DNA of 64,000 nt from assembly GCF_034479515.1 (NCBI RefSeq), contig NZ_CP140152.1, forward strand, positions 2,480,001-2,544,000, read 5' to 3'. The DNA is from Duganella zoogloeoides. Lineage in GTDB: Bacteria > Pseudomonadota > Gammaproteobacteria > Burkholderiales > Burkholderiaceae_D. Below the pieces are notes generated by a model. That model saw nothing but the letters and a program-made list of their open reading frames with translations, was not told where the DNA came from and ran no database searches. The first letter of the stretch is position 1; every line of letters starts with the position of its first letter. The translations under genes and the position numbers were made by a program. Below are positions 40,086-48,552 of this stretch, one piece after another.

Positions 40086-40283
40086 ATGAATATCATCACC
40101 CCAGTAGCACTGGTAAAGGCCGACTCGCAGGAGTATCAGGCAACCGGGAAGATCCTACGGGTCTTCGATACCAATGGCTCGGGTGAGCTTCTGCCTGTTC
40201 AACACAGGCAGCAGTCGGATGATAGCAAGTTTACATTGCAACATATGCCATTCGGCAAGATTTATGCCGAAGTAGCTCGCTAA
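40086..40283 (+). CDS. Small hypothetical protein
   Basis: 65 residues with AAAGGA 5 nt before the ATG. IITPVALVKADSQEYQATGK, then ILRVFDTNGSGELLPVQHRQ looks beta-rich. No family recognised. Confidence 0.6.
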   Translation: MNIITPVALVKADSQEYQATGKILRVFDTNGSGELLPVQHRQQSDDSKFTLQHMPFGKIYAEVAR

Positions 40284-40365
40284 ATAAATTAGCCCTGAGT
40301 CTCCCGTTGGACCTTCGCCGCCGGCCGCATCACTGCGCTGGCGACTTTTTTTATTCGAGGTGGCT

Positions 40366-40611
40366 ATGGCCAAGTTCCGCGAGAAACCAGTCGTGATCGA
40401 CGCGATTCGATGGGACGGCACCAACGTCACCGAGGTGATGGATTTTATGAATTGGCGCAACGCCAGTCATGATGATCGCCAAGGGCTGGTCATCCACACG
40501 CTCGAAGGCAGCCACAGCGCGATGGTCGGCGACATGATCATTAAGGGCGTGGCCGGCGAGTTCTACCCGTGCAAACCCGACATCTTCGCCGCCACATACG
40601 AGGTAGCCTAA
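40366..40611 (+). CDS. Conserved-type small phage protein
   Basis: 81 residues, ATG 40366 with GAGG upstream. KFREKPVVIDAIRWDGTNVT at the start and IIKGVAGEFYPCKPDIFAAT at the end match a very common phage family found near early or lysis genes; function not known. The next gene starts 3 bp after its stop. Confidence 0.85.
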   Translation: MAKFREKPVVIDAIRWDGTNVTEVMDFMNWRNASHDDRQGLVIHTLEGSHSAMVGDMIIKGVAGEFYPCKPDIFAATYEVA

Positions 40612-40613
40612 TC

Positions 40614-40721
40614 ATGGAGTATCTCGCGTCATTCCATTTGCTGCCCGAGTTCATCGGGATGCTTGCCGGCGGCGTTCTCGCGGGCGTTGTAATTGTCGTG
40701 GTGCTGCGGGCCTGGGATTGA
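40614..40721 (+). CDS. Very small membrane protein
   Basis: 35 residues: MEYLASFHLLPEF, then IGMLAGGVLAGVVIVVVLRA. One hydrophobic helix with a short polar N-terminus. It follows the previous gene by 2 bp. Too short for a typical holin; role unknown. Confidence 0.55.
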   Translation: MEYLASFHLLPEFIGMLAGGVLAGVVIVVVLRAWD

Positions 40722-40881
40722 CCTGGATCGGATTTGAAACACGGGCGTACCTGCCATCGCACCCCAGCGGCAGGGCTTGCAAAAGCGGGTGCAGATCGCC
40801 GACGAAACATGACCAGGTGGGTCCGGCCGCCGGGTGCAGAACATCGCTCCCGGCGGTCCCAGCCAGGAGCGGGCGGCGACG

Positions 40882-41175
40882 CTAGTTATTTTTTCGGGAC
40901 AGCGTTACGGGCTGTTTGCCTGCTACGCTGATTTCGAAGGAGTCACCCGGACCAAACTTAACAGTCCCTTCGTGAGAGGTAAGTGCCAAGCGTGTTGCAT
41001 GCACCGTGCGAGTGCTACTACTTCCCATTGAATACCCAGATTTCTTTGTTTTGGTGACGTCTTCCGAAATCTCAATCGTGTATGCCTCAAATTCGCTGTC
41101 GCAAAGAGTCTCATACCTCACCTCGGTGATGAACTCAAGTTGCTCTATCGGATCGCTGCTAGATGAATTAGTCAT
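40882..41175 (-). CDS. Minus-strand hypothetical protein
   Basis: 97 residues from ATG 41175, AAGGG upstream. Threonine/serine-rich and beta-type: QLEFITEVRYETLCDSEFEA, then YTIEISEDVTKTKKSGYSMG and GDSFEISVAGKQPVTLSRK. Opposite in strand to the late genes, so probably an independently expressed moron. No family recognised. Confidence 0.6.
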   Translation of the reverse strand: MTNSSSSDPIEQLEFITEVRYETLCDSEFEAYTIEISEDVTKTKKSGYSMGSSSTRTVHATRLALTSHEGTVKFGPGDSFEISVAGKQPVTLSRKNN

Positions 41176-41244
41176 TTTTGCCCTTGAAAGAAGTGGTGGA
41201 GCGAAGTAGCTCCAGTGCAATAGGATAGCAGTGGAGGTGGTACT

Positions 41245-41883
41245 TTGGGCAAGAGATCATCTCCACCCTTTGGGCTCGGCAGGCCCACGCCCCCCGAAAG
41301 CTTCATAGACCTGATGACCGCCCGCTACCTGCCCGCGCCGGAAGTGCTCAGGTGGGCCCGGGCCGAGATCCTCACCGAGGGCGGCCAGCTGCACAATCCC
41401 GACTTCGCCCACCTGGAGTACGCGGACGTCCAGTTCCTCTGGGCTCCCGGCAGCTTCAACAAACAAGGCCGCACCGTGCTGGGTCAGTGCGAGGAAGTCA
41501 TCTTCCGCTGCGGACCGTGGCAAAAGGGCCGCCAGCAACAGCAGATGGTCGACTGGTTCGGCGCCGTTCCCGATTACCTGATCACCCTGGACGCCGAACA
41601 CTGCTTGAAGTGCAGCGACGCTGAGTTCTGCTCGCTGGTCGAACACGAGCTATATCACATCGGCCAGGAGTTCGATGAATTCGGATCGCCCGCCTTCACC
41701 AAGGATGGACTGCCGAAGCTCTGTATGCGCGGCCACGATGTCGAGGAGTTCGTCGGCGTGGTCCGCCGCTACGGCGCAAACAAAGACGTGCAGCGAATGA
41801 TCGACGCCGCCAGGAGCGCGCCGGAGGTCTCCAAACTCAACATCGCGAGGGCGTGCGGAACCTGTCTGCTCAAGGTCGCATAG
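41245..41883 (+). CDS. Putative phage metallopeptidase
   Basis: 212 residues. The zinc site HELYH is at 134-138 (LVEHELYHIGQEFDEFG), with a later candidate ligand in GHDVEEFVGVVRRYG. The layout is that of the putative phage metallopeptidase family found beside terminase genes. The start is TTG at 41245, preceded by GGAGGT; no better ATG is near. A role in virion maturation or host interaction is inferred. The small terminase gene follows 30 bp later. Confidence 0.85.
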   Translation: MGKRSSPPFGLGRPTPPESFIDLMTARYLPAPEVLRWARAEILTEGGQLHNPDFAHLEYADVQFLWAPGSFNKQGRTVLGQCEEVIFRCGPWQKGRQQQQMVDWFGAVPDYLITLDAEHCLKCSDAEFCSLVEHELYHIGQEFDEFGSPAFTKDGLPKLCMRGHDVEEFVGVVRRYGANKDVQRMIDAARSAPEVSKLNIARACGTCLLKVA

Positions 41884-41913
41884 TTTTACGCGGCTTTTAC
41901 CGGATGGCAACTT

Positions 41914-42390
41914 ATGGCAGCACTACGAGACGAGGTGAAGCTGTTCATCGTCCAAGCGCTGGCCTGTTTTGACACGCCGACGCAGGTGTCGAAGGCAGTA
42001 AAAGAGGAGTTCGGGCTCGACGTTATGCGGCAGCAGGTGGCCGCTTACGACCCGAACTGCTATGTAGGTCGCAACCTCAGCGAGAAGTGGCGCACGGTGT
42101 TCAACGACACGCGCGCCAAGTTCCGCGAAGAGGTCGCGGAGATTCCGATCGCCAGCCGAGCCTTCCGCCTTCGTGCGTTGGCCCGGATGGCGCAGCAGGC
42201 CGAGGGCATGCGCAATATCGCGCTGGCCGTGTCGGTTATCGAGCAGGCCGCCAAGGAAGTGGGCGACATGTACGTCAACCGCCGCCTCGATACGCCCAAA
42301 GCACCAGGCGACAACGGCGAGGGCATCCCGGCCGCGCCAGAATACATGTTGAAGCCCGATGAAGACCTCCCCGACAGCCCGATTCTCTGA
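41914..42390 (+). CDS. Small terminase subunit (DUF2280-like)
   Basis: 158 residues. LRDEVKLFIVQALACFDTPT, then QVSKAVKEEFGLDVMRQQVA is the N-terminal DNA-binding HTH of DUF2280 proteins; the oligomerisation part has ASRAFRLRALARMAQQAEG. It recognises packaging sites and hands DNA to the large subunit. It overlaps the large subunit gene by 32 bp. Confidence 0.88.
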   Translation: MAALRDEVKLFIVQALACFDTPTQVSKAVKEEFGLDVMRQQVAAYDPNCYVGRNLSEKWRTVFNDTRAKFREEVAEIPIASRAFRLRALARMAQQAEGMRNIALAVSVIEQAAKEVGDMYVNRRLDTPKAPGDNGEGIPAAPEYMLKPDEDLPDSPIL

Positions 42391-43684
42391 AGGTCCTGTC
42401 GCGCTCACGCCGAAACAGGCGAACATTTACTGCTGGGGCTGGCAAAAGAAGGCCCGCTTCCGCGATGCGGTGTGCGGCCGTCGCTTCGGTAAGACGTTCC
42501 TGGGCAAAGCTGAGATTCGCCGAGCTGCGCGCCTGGCCGCTGAGTGGGGCGTCAGCACCGAGGATGAGATCTGGTACTGCGCGCCGACCTTCAAGCAGGC
42601 CAAGCGCGTGTTTTGGAAGCGCCTCAAGCAGGCGATCCCTCCCGGCTGGCGCGCCAGCAAGCCGAACGAAACCGAGTGCTCGATCACGACCAAGGCCGGC
42701 CACGTTATCCGTATCGTCGGCCTGGATGCCTACGACAACCTGCGCGGCTCCGGCTTGTTCTTTGCGCTGGTCGATGAATGGGCCGACTGCGTGTATGCGG
42801 CCTGGGAGGAGGTGCTCCGTCCGATGCTGTCCACCTGCAAATTCACCATTCAGGGTGAGCAGCGGGTTGGTGGCCACGCGCTGCGCATCGGCACGCCGAA
42901 AGGCTTCAACCACTGCTACGACAGCTACCTCGACGGCCGGGGCCGTGAGCCTGACCACAAGAGCTGGCTGTACACGTCGGTCGATGGTGGCAACGTGCCG
43001 CCGGAAGAGATCGAGGCGGCGCGCCGCAAGATGGATCCGCGCTCGTTCCGCCAAGAGTACCTGGCCAGCTTCGAGAACTATCAGGGCGTCATTTATTACT
43101 GCTTTGATCGCCGGAAGAGTCACACCGACGAAACTGTGCGGCCCGGCGACGCCCTGCACATCGGCATGGACTTCAACGTGTCGCACATGGCTGCCGTGGT
43201 CTTCGTGATCCGCGACGACATGCCGCGCGCGGTGGACGAGTTCATGGAGGTGTTCGACACCCCGGCAATGATCGAGAAGATCAAGGCGAAGTATCAGCAG
43301 GCCGGCCAGCAGCACGCGATCTCGGTCTACCCCGATGCATCCGGCCAAAACCGGAAGTCGAGTGGGGCGAGCGAATCGGACCTGACGCTGCTGCGCGCCG
43401 CTAAGTTCGCCGTGGTGGTGGACCATAGCAACCCGGCCGTCAAGGATCGGATCAATAGCGTGAACGCCATGCTGTGCAACACCTATGACGAGCGGCGCTT
43501 CCTGGTCAACACGGCGAAGTGCCCGAAATACACAATCAGCCTGGAGCGCCAGGTGTACGACGACAAAGGCCAGCCCGACAAGAAGGGTGGCTTCGACCAC
43601 GGCAATGACGCCGGCGGCTACTTCATCACGAAGCGCTGGCCGGTGACCAAGCGCGAGACCAGTGTGGCTCCGCTCCGCCTGTAA
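42359..43684 (+). CDS. Large terminase subunit
   Basis: 441 residues. ATPase: Walker-A-like CGRRFGKTFLG (39-49), Walker B LFFALVDEWAD (about 133-143) and coupling IGTPKGFNH. Nuclease: HIGMDFNVSHMAAVVF, ISVYPDASGQN and FDHGNDAGGYF carry the acidic metal ligands. It translocates and cuts DNA during packaging. Start at 42359 inside the small subunit gene. Confidence 0.95.
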   Translation: MKTSPTARFSEGPVALTPKQANIYCWGWQKKARFRDAVCGRRFGKTFLGKAEIRRAARLAAEWGVSTEDEIWYCAPTFKQAKRVFWKRLKQAIPPGWRASKPNETECSITTKAGHVIRIVGLDAYDNLRGSGLFFALVDEWADCVYAAWEEVLRPMLSTCKFTIQGEQRVGGHALRIGTPKGFNHCYDSYLDGRGREPDHKSWLYTSVDGGNVPPEEIEAARRKMDPRSFRQEYLASFENYQGVIYYCFDRRKSHTDETVRPGDALHIGMDFNVSHMAAVVFVIRDDMPRAVDEFMEVFDTPAMIEKIKAKYQQAGQQHAISVYPDASGQNRKSSGASESDLTLLRAAKFAVVVDHSNPAVKDRINSVNAMLCNTYDERRFLVNTAKCPKYTISLERQVYDDKGQPDKKGGFDHGNDAGGYFITKRWPVTKRETSVAPLRL

Positions 43685-43698
43685 CAGCAAGGATTCCC

Positions 43699-45129
43699 AT
43701 GACCCACCCAGTACGCAAACGCTCGCCCGAGGCCGAAGCGCTGAACGAGCATTGCGCCCTGATCGACGCGCTGCTGGGCGGCACGAAGGCCATGCGGGCC
43801 GCAGTCGAATACATGCCGCGCTGGCCGGCGGAAGATAAGGAATCGTACGAGACGCGCCTGAAGGTGGCGACGCTGTTCCCGGCGTACCAGCGCACGATCG
43901 AGGTACTGGGCGCCAAGCCGTTTAGCAAGCCTGTAACGCTGGGCAAGGACGTGCCGGCGAAGCTGCAGCAGTGGCTCGAAGACGTCGACCGCCAGGGCCG
44001 CAACCTGCATGCCTTCCTCGCTGAGGTCGGCCAGGAAGCGCTCGGCTACGGTTTCTCTGGCATTCTGGTGGACTACCCTCCGACCCAAGACAAGGACGGC
44101 AAGGCGCTGTACGTGACCAAGGCCGAGGAACAGGCCGCTGCCGTACGGCCGTACTTCGTACAGATCCACCCCAAGAACATTCTGGGCTGGCTGACCGATA
44201 AGGATGGCCTCAAGCAGTTACGGCTACTGGAAACCGCAACCGAAGAAGACGGCGATTTCGCCACGAAAGAGGTCGAGCAGGTGCGCGTGCTGACGCGGGG
44301 CGCCTGGGTCACCTGGCGCAAGGTCGAGGGCGGCAACAAGCAAGACGACTGGGCACCGCACGACAGCGGCGTGACCACCATCAAAAGCATCCCGTTCGTG
44401 CCGGTTTATGGAAACCGCCTGGGCTTCATGCGAGCCCGGCCGGCGTTGCTCGAGCTGGCCTACGCCAACGTTGAGCACTGGCAGAGCAAGAGCGACCAGC
44501 AGAACATCCTGCACGTCGCCCGCGTGCCGATCCTGTTCGGCAAAGGGCTCGAATCGACCGACACCATTGCCGTTGGCGCCGGATCTATGATCAAGACAGA
44601 TCGCGCTGACGCCGACCTCAAGTTCGTGGAGCACAGCGGCAAGGCGATCGATGCCGGCCGTTTGTCCATCCTCGACCTCGAGGACCGCATGCGCCAGGCC
44701 GGCGCCGAGCTGCTGGTGATCAAGCCCGGTAATGTGACCGAGACCCAAACGCTGGCCGACAACGAGCAGGGCGCCTGCGCGCTGCAGAAGGTGGCTGAGA
44801 ACATCGAAGACTCGGGCGACCAGGCGCTGCAGTTCATGGCCGAATGGGTTGGCGAGGCCGAAGGCGGCCACATCACCGTGTTCAAAGACTTCGGCGCCGC
44901 CACCTTGGCAGAGGCCAGCGCGGAGCTGCTGCTCAAGGCCAACCAAGCCGGCAAGCTGTCCAACGAGTCGTTCTACGGTGAGTTGCAACGGCGCGGCATT
45001 GTCCGGCCGGACGCAACCTGGGCGGAGGAACAAGAGAAGATCGACGCGCAGGGCCCGGCGCTGGGCAACATGCCGGACCCCGACGCGCCGCCGGCGCCAC
45101 CACCGAAGGCCAAGCCTAAAGCACCATGA
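43699..45129 (+). CDS. Portal protein (DUF4055-like)
   Basis: 476 residues. The N-terminus (MRAAVEYMPRWPAEDKESYE, then TRLKVATLFPAYQRTIEVL) and GYGFSGILVDYPPTQD match the DUF4055 portal family. Further blocks: PFVPVYGNRLGFMRARPALL, ELAYANVEHWQSKSDQQNIL. The C-terminus is Pro/Ala/Lys-rich. It forms the dodecameric ring at the head vertex. It is coupled by ATGA to the MuF-like gene. Confidence 0.92.
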   Translation: MTHPVRKRSPEAEALNEHCALIDALLGGTKAMRAAVEYMPRWPAEDKESYETRLKVATLFPAYQRTIEVLGAKPFSKPVTLGKDVPAKLQQWLEDVDRQGRNLHAFLAEVGQEALGYGFSGILVDYPPTQDKDGKALYVTKAEEQAAAVRPYFVQIHPKNILGWLTDKDGLKQLRLLETATEEDGDFATKEVEQVRVLTRGAWVTWRKVEGGNKQDDWAPHDSGVTTIKSIPFVPVYGNRLGFMRARPALLELAYANVEHWQSKSDQQNILHVARVPILFGKGLESTDTIAVGAGSMIKTDRADADLKFVEHSGKAIDAGRLSILDLEDRMRQAGAELLVIKPGNVTETQTLADNEQGACALQKVAENIEDSGDQALQFMAEWVGEAEGGHITVFKDFGAATLAEASAELLLKANQAGKLSNESFYGELQRRGIVRPDATWAEEQEKIDAQGPALGNMPDPDAPPAPPPKAKPKAP

Positions 45130-46187
45130 TCGATCCTCTGCTCGACCACACTGTCCGCCACCAGGTGAACATGACCCAGTACGGCAACTACGTGCTGGCG
45201 AAGATGATCCGGATCCTGAACCTGTCCGATGCCGATCTGATTGGCGCCCTGAATGCGGCGCTGGAGGATATGGACGCGGACTCGTTCAAGGTCCAGCGCT
45301 TGGACAAGCTGCTGGCCAGCGTGCGGGAGGTGAACACCCAAGCCTACGCCGCGCTGTACGGCGGCATGACCGACGAGCTGGCCGCCTACGTGGAATACGA
45401 AGGCCAGTTCCAGTACGACCTGTACAAGCACGTCGTGCCGGTCACGTTCAGCATCGCCAGCGTGGTACCGGAGCAGGTCTACGCGGCAGCCATGGCGCAG
45501 CCGATGCAGGGCCGCCTGCTCAAGGACTGGGCTGCCAACCTGTCGGCCAGCCGCCTGCAGCGCGTCAAGGACACTATCGCCGTGGGCTATACCCAGGGCA
45601 AAACCACGGGCGACATCGTGCGCGAGATTCGCGGCACGCGCGCCCTGAACTACGCCGACGGCCTGCTCGACACCAGTCGCCGGGAAGTCGACGCGGTGGT
45701 GCGCACGGCCCTGAGCCACACCGCGCAGATCACGCGCAAGCGGTTCACGGAAGAGAACGACGACATTCTCGGCGACGAGATGTGGGTGAGCACCCTCGAC
45801 GGCCGCACTAGCCCCGAGTGCCGCGCTCGCGACCACAAGCTGTATTCGAAGATCGAGCACAAGCCGGTGGGCCACGATCTGCCGTGGCGATCCGGTCCAG
45901 GCCGCATCCATTGGTGCTGCCGCTCGTCGTCGATCGCGCTTCTCAAGGGGCAGAAGACTCTTTACGGCTCGCGTGCTGCTGCCGGCGGACCGGTCGATGC
46001 GAACTTGACCTATGCGGACTGGTTCAAGCGGCAGAGCGCTGAGGTGCAGGACCATGTCATCGGCGCGGCGCGCGGTGACCTGTACCGCGCCGGCAAATTC
46101 GACGTGAAGGACTTCACGAACGACAAGGGCCGTATGGCATCGCTCAAGGAACTGCGAGAGCGTGATGCCAGCGCCTTTGCCCAGTGA
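45126..46187 (+). CDS. SPP1 gp7 / Mu F-like head morphogenesis protein
   Basis: 353 residues. The C-terminal MuF-like domain is clear: VRTALSHTAQITRKRFTEEN, then WVSTLDGRTSPECRARDHKL and GPGRIHWCCRSSSIAL. The N-terminal 200 residues are helical. Such minor head proteins ride with the portal and may be ejected with DNA. The start overlaps the portal stop. Confidence 0.92.
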   Translation: MIDPLLDHTVRHQVNMTQYGNYVLAKMIRILNLSDADLIGALNAALEDMDADSFKVQRLDKLLASVREVNTQAYAALYGGMTDELAAYVEYEGQFQYDLYKHVVPVTFSIASVVPEQVYAAAMAQPMQGRLLKDWAANLSASRLQRVKDTIAVGYTQGKTTGDIVREIRGTRALNYADGLLDTSRREVDAVVRTALSHTAQITRKRFTEENDDILGDEMWVSTLDGRTSPECRARDHKLYSKIEHKPVGHDLPWRSGPGRIHWCCRSSSIALLKGQKTLYGSRAAAGGPVDANLTYADWFKRQSAEVQDHVIGAARGDLYRAGKFDVKDFTNDKGRMASLKELRERDASAFAQ

Positions 46188-46198
46188 TATCATGCGGA

Positions 46199-46426
46199 AT
46201 GACCTTACACCTCGTTCCAGCCGCGCCAGCACCTGATAAGCCAAAGTTGCGCAGCGCCCGCGCCAGCAAGCCGGCCGGCATGCTCCAGTGCCCGCGCTGC
46301 CATGGGCGCGAATTCATCGAGACGGTGATCGGCGCCATGCTCCAGGCGCGAAAGCTAAAGGGCGGCACGCGGCAGGTCCTTTGTGTGGGCTGCCTGCTTA
46401 AAGGGCAGCGTGTCGTTATCTTATGA
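46199..46426 (+). CDS. Small zinc-ribbon protein
   Basis: 75 residues from ATG 46199. Two cysteine pairs, CPRCHGREF and CVGCLLKG, form a zinc ribbon around ETVIGAMLQARKLKGGTRQV. This type of short protein is common near phage head genes. Function unknown. Confidence 0.8.
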   Translation: MTLHLVPAAPAPDKPKLRSARASKPAGMLQCPRCHGREFIETVIGAMLQARKLKGGTRQVLCVGCLLKGQRVVIL

Positions 46427-46504
46427 GTAGCCAGCAAAAGGACTATCGCGCCCTCCTGTTATAGTTATAATAGTTGTTTCCTTAACTCACTCACGCATTC
46501 GCCG

Positions 46505-46954
46505 ATGAATGATTTAATCCTGGGACTAGGGCTTAAGAACTACGATTTGGCATTATTGATCTTTTGCCCCTTAGGAGCTGCGCTTGGCAGCTTCGCGCAT
46601 GCAATCCTACTCACTATAAATCCTCACAAGATCCCAAGGGCTGGGAATGTCAGAATAGTCTCGCACTTGGAGGCGTTTGGACGGGGCACTTGGATTTTTC
46701 TCAGGATGGCGCTTGGCGCAATTCTCGGACTGGTTGTTGCTCTCTATTTTATTGGAGCATTACAGGAGAACGTGTCCACCCTGGCGAAGGTTGTGGCGCT
46801 CTCCATCCTCTTGGGGTACGCTGCGCCGAAGTTATGGGTTGCGCAGGAAAATATTGTAGTGAGTGAGGGTTTGAAGCGCCTCCAGGACGCAATGTCGAGT
46901 CAAAGCCCCCCACCTAAGTCAACAACCGACACCACTTCGACGCCAGTTCAGTGA
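46505..46954 (+). CDS. Multi-pass membrane protein
   Basis: 149 residues, more AT-rich than its neighbours. Hydrophobic segments: LALLIFCPLGAALGSFAHAI (about 15-34), WIFLRMALGAILGLVVALYF (about 63-82), and VVALSILLGYAAPKLWVAQ (about 95-113). The C-terminus is Ser/Pro/Thr-rich. No good ribosome site. Likely a moron in the head region; not typical of a holin. Confidence 0.65.
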   Translation: MNDLILGLGLKNYDLALLIFCPLGAALGSFAHAILLTINPHKIPRAGNVRIVSHLEAFGRGTWIFLRMALGAILGLVVALYFIGALQENVSTLAKVVALSILLGYAAPKLWVAQENIVVSEGLKRLQDAMSSQSPPPKSTTDTTSTPVQ

Positions 46955-47019
46955 ACGAATGGTTACTTGAATGGCCGACAGATATTGCCTCAAGCGCCAA
47001 AATTTTCACACCATTTTAG

Positions 47020-47042
47020 ACCGCCCTCGAGGCGGTTTTTTT
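47020..47042 (+). terminator. Intrinsic terminator in late operon
   Basis: ACCGCC-CTCGA-GGCGGT stem followed by seven T residues. Confidence 0.85.
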
Positions 47043-47055
47043 ATGCCCGGGCCAT

Positions 47056-47460
47056 ATGCACATAGTCATCAACATCATCTGCTGGCTGTGGGTCGGCTGG
47101 GTCGGGTTCAACCTGTTCATGGTCGCACTGGCCGCCACCGTGCTGCCGGTGCATCAGGCGCACTTCGACGGCTTCCGCGCGCGGCTGCCGACCTGGTTGC
47201 CTGAGCTGCTGACCAGTGACGAAATAGCCGCGGTGATTTCGCACGAGCACGGCCACCGGCACCACCTGCACGTATGGACCAACCTGGCGCTGCGCTGCCT
47301 GTTCCTGAATCCCGGCGCGCGCCGCCGGCGCAGGCAGGAGATCGAGGCCGACGACTTCGCGGTCGCCCATGGGCACGGCCGCCACATGGCCAGCGCGCTG
47401 CGCAAGCTGTCCAGTCACCCTGATGACCTATCCCGGGCCGAGCGCCTGGAGCAAATGTAA
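47056..47460 (+). CDS. Membrane-anchored M48-like metallopeptidase
   Basis: 134 residues. One transmembrane helix at the N-terminus (IINIICWLWVGWVGFNLFMV, then ALAATVLP). The zinc motif HEHGH is at 63-67 in VISHEHGHRHHLHVW, and the third ligand is likely Glu in EIEADDFAVAHG. This is a minimal M48/HtpX-like core. It lies between two terminators, separate from other genes. Its substrate is unknown. Confidence 0.8.
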   Translation: MHIVINIICWLWVGWVGFNLFMVALAATVLPVHQAHFDGFRARLPTWLPELLTSDEIAAVISHEHGHRHHLHVWTNLALRCLFLNPGARRRRRQEIEADDFAVAHGHGRHMASALRKLSSHPDDLSRAERLEQM

Positions 47461-47479
47461 CCAAACCCGAATTTCACCA

Positions 47480-47503
47480 AGCCGCCTTCGAGCGGCTTTT
47501 TTT
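47480..47503 (+). terminator. Intrinsic terminator in late operon
   Basis: AGCCGC-CTTCGA-GCGGCT stem followed by seven T residues, 20 bp after the peptidase stop. Confidence 0.85.
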
Positions 47504-47576
47504 ATGCCGCAAGCGGACGCGACGCGGTGCACGGCCGGAAGGCCATCGATAGGGCGGATGCCCGGAAAGTCAGACC

Positions 47577-48392
47577 ATGCCATTCAAATTTAATGCCGAC
47601 GGCACCATCGCAATGGACGCCGAAAAGAAGATGCCGATCTTCATCCACGCGAACGGTACCGAGGCGCCCTTCGACGCTGACACGACCATCGCCAACATCG
47701 GCAAGCTGAACGGTGAAGCCAAAGGCCATCGCGAGCGCGCCGAAGCAGCGGAAGCGAAGCTGAAGAGCTTCGACGGCATCGAAGACGGCGTGGCAGCGCT
47801 GGCCGCCCTGAACACCGTAAAGAGCCTGAGCTCCGGCGAACTGAAGACGGCAGCACAGGTCAAGGAAATCCAGGATGCCGCCGCCAAGACCGCGCAGGAG
47901 CAGGTTGCAGCGCAGGCCAAGGCCAGCGCCCAGCAATTGCAAGAATTGACCGCAACGCTGGAGAAGCGCACCAACGAATTGAATAACCACATGATCGGCG
48001 GCGGCTTCACGGGCTCGAAGCTGTTCAATAAAGAAGCCAAGCACCCAAGCCAGTTGGCGATCCCGCCTGAGATGGCGCGCGCCTACTTCGGCAACAACTT
48101 CAAGGTTGAAGACGGCAAGATGGTTCCCTACGACGCCGCTGGTAACAAGATTTTTTCGCCGACCCGCCCTGGTGAAATCGCCGACTTCGATGAAGGTCTC
48201 GCGCAGCTCGTCGCCGCCTGCCCGTTCAAGGATCAGATCCTCGCGGGCTCCGGCGCATCCGGTGGCGGCGCCCAAGGCAGCGGCGGCAAAACGCCGGACG
48301 GCAAGAAGCAGATCACCCGCGCAGCGTACGACGCCATGGACCCCATGGCCCGTGCAGGCGCAATGAAGGAAGGCGCTGCGATCGTCGATTGA
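47577..48392 (+). CDS. Capsid scaffolding-like protein (DUF6651-type)
   Basis: 271 residues. N-terminus FKFNADGTIAMDAEKKMPIF, a helical centre (AKTAQEQVAAQAKASAQQLQ, ELTATLEKRTNELNNHMIGG), and a C-terminal region with FTGSKLFNKEAKHPSQLAIP and ITRAAYDAMDPMARAGAMKE. Position directly before the coat gene and coiled-coil content suit a scaffold. A hairpin follows its stop. Confidence 0.82.
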   Translation: MPFKFNADGTIAMDAEKKMPIFIHANGTEAPFDADTTIANIGKLNGEAKGHRERAEAAEAKLKSFDGIEDGVAALAALNTVKSLSSGELKTAAQVKEIQDAAAKTAQEQVAAQAKASAQQLQELTATLEKRTNELNNHMIGGGFTGSKLFNKEAKHPSQLAIPPEMARAYFGNNFKVEDGKMVPYDAAGNKIFSPTRPGEIADFDEGLAQLVAACPFKDQILAGSGASGGGAQGSGGKTPDGKKQITRAAYDAMDPMARAGAMKEGAAIVD

Positions 48393-48415
48393 TCGCCTTC
48401 CACGCAGTAATTGAG

Positions 48416-48432
48416 GCCCGCCGCGCGCGGGC
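48416..48432 (+). terminator. Weak terminator-like hairpin
   Basis: GCCCGC pairs with GCGGGC around CGCGC, followed by TTCTTCGTTTT. The interrupted T-run makes it weak. Confidence 0.5.
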
Positions 48433-48552
48433 TTCTTCGTTTTCAGCAGTACCGCAGTGCTTTGCCGGCGCCTGGATGGGCAAGTCGGTGCTTTTGGGCT
48501 GGATGGCCTCTCTGTTCAAAACCTCAAACCACCAATTAAAGGCAATTCCACC

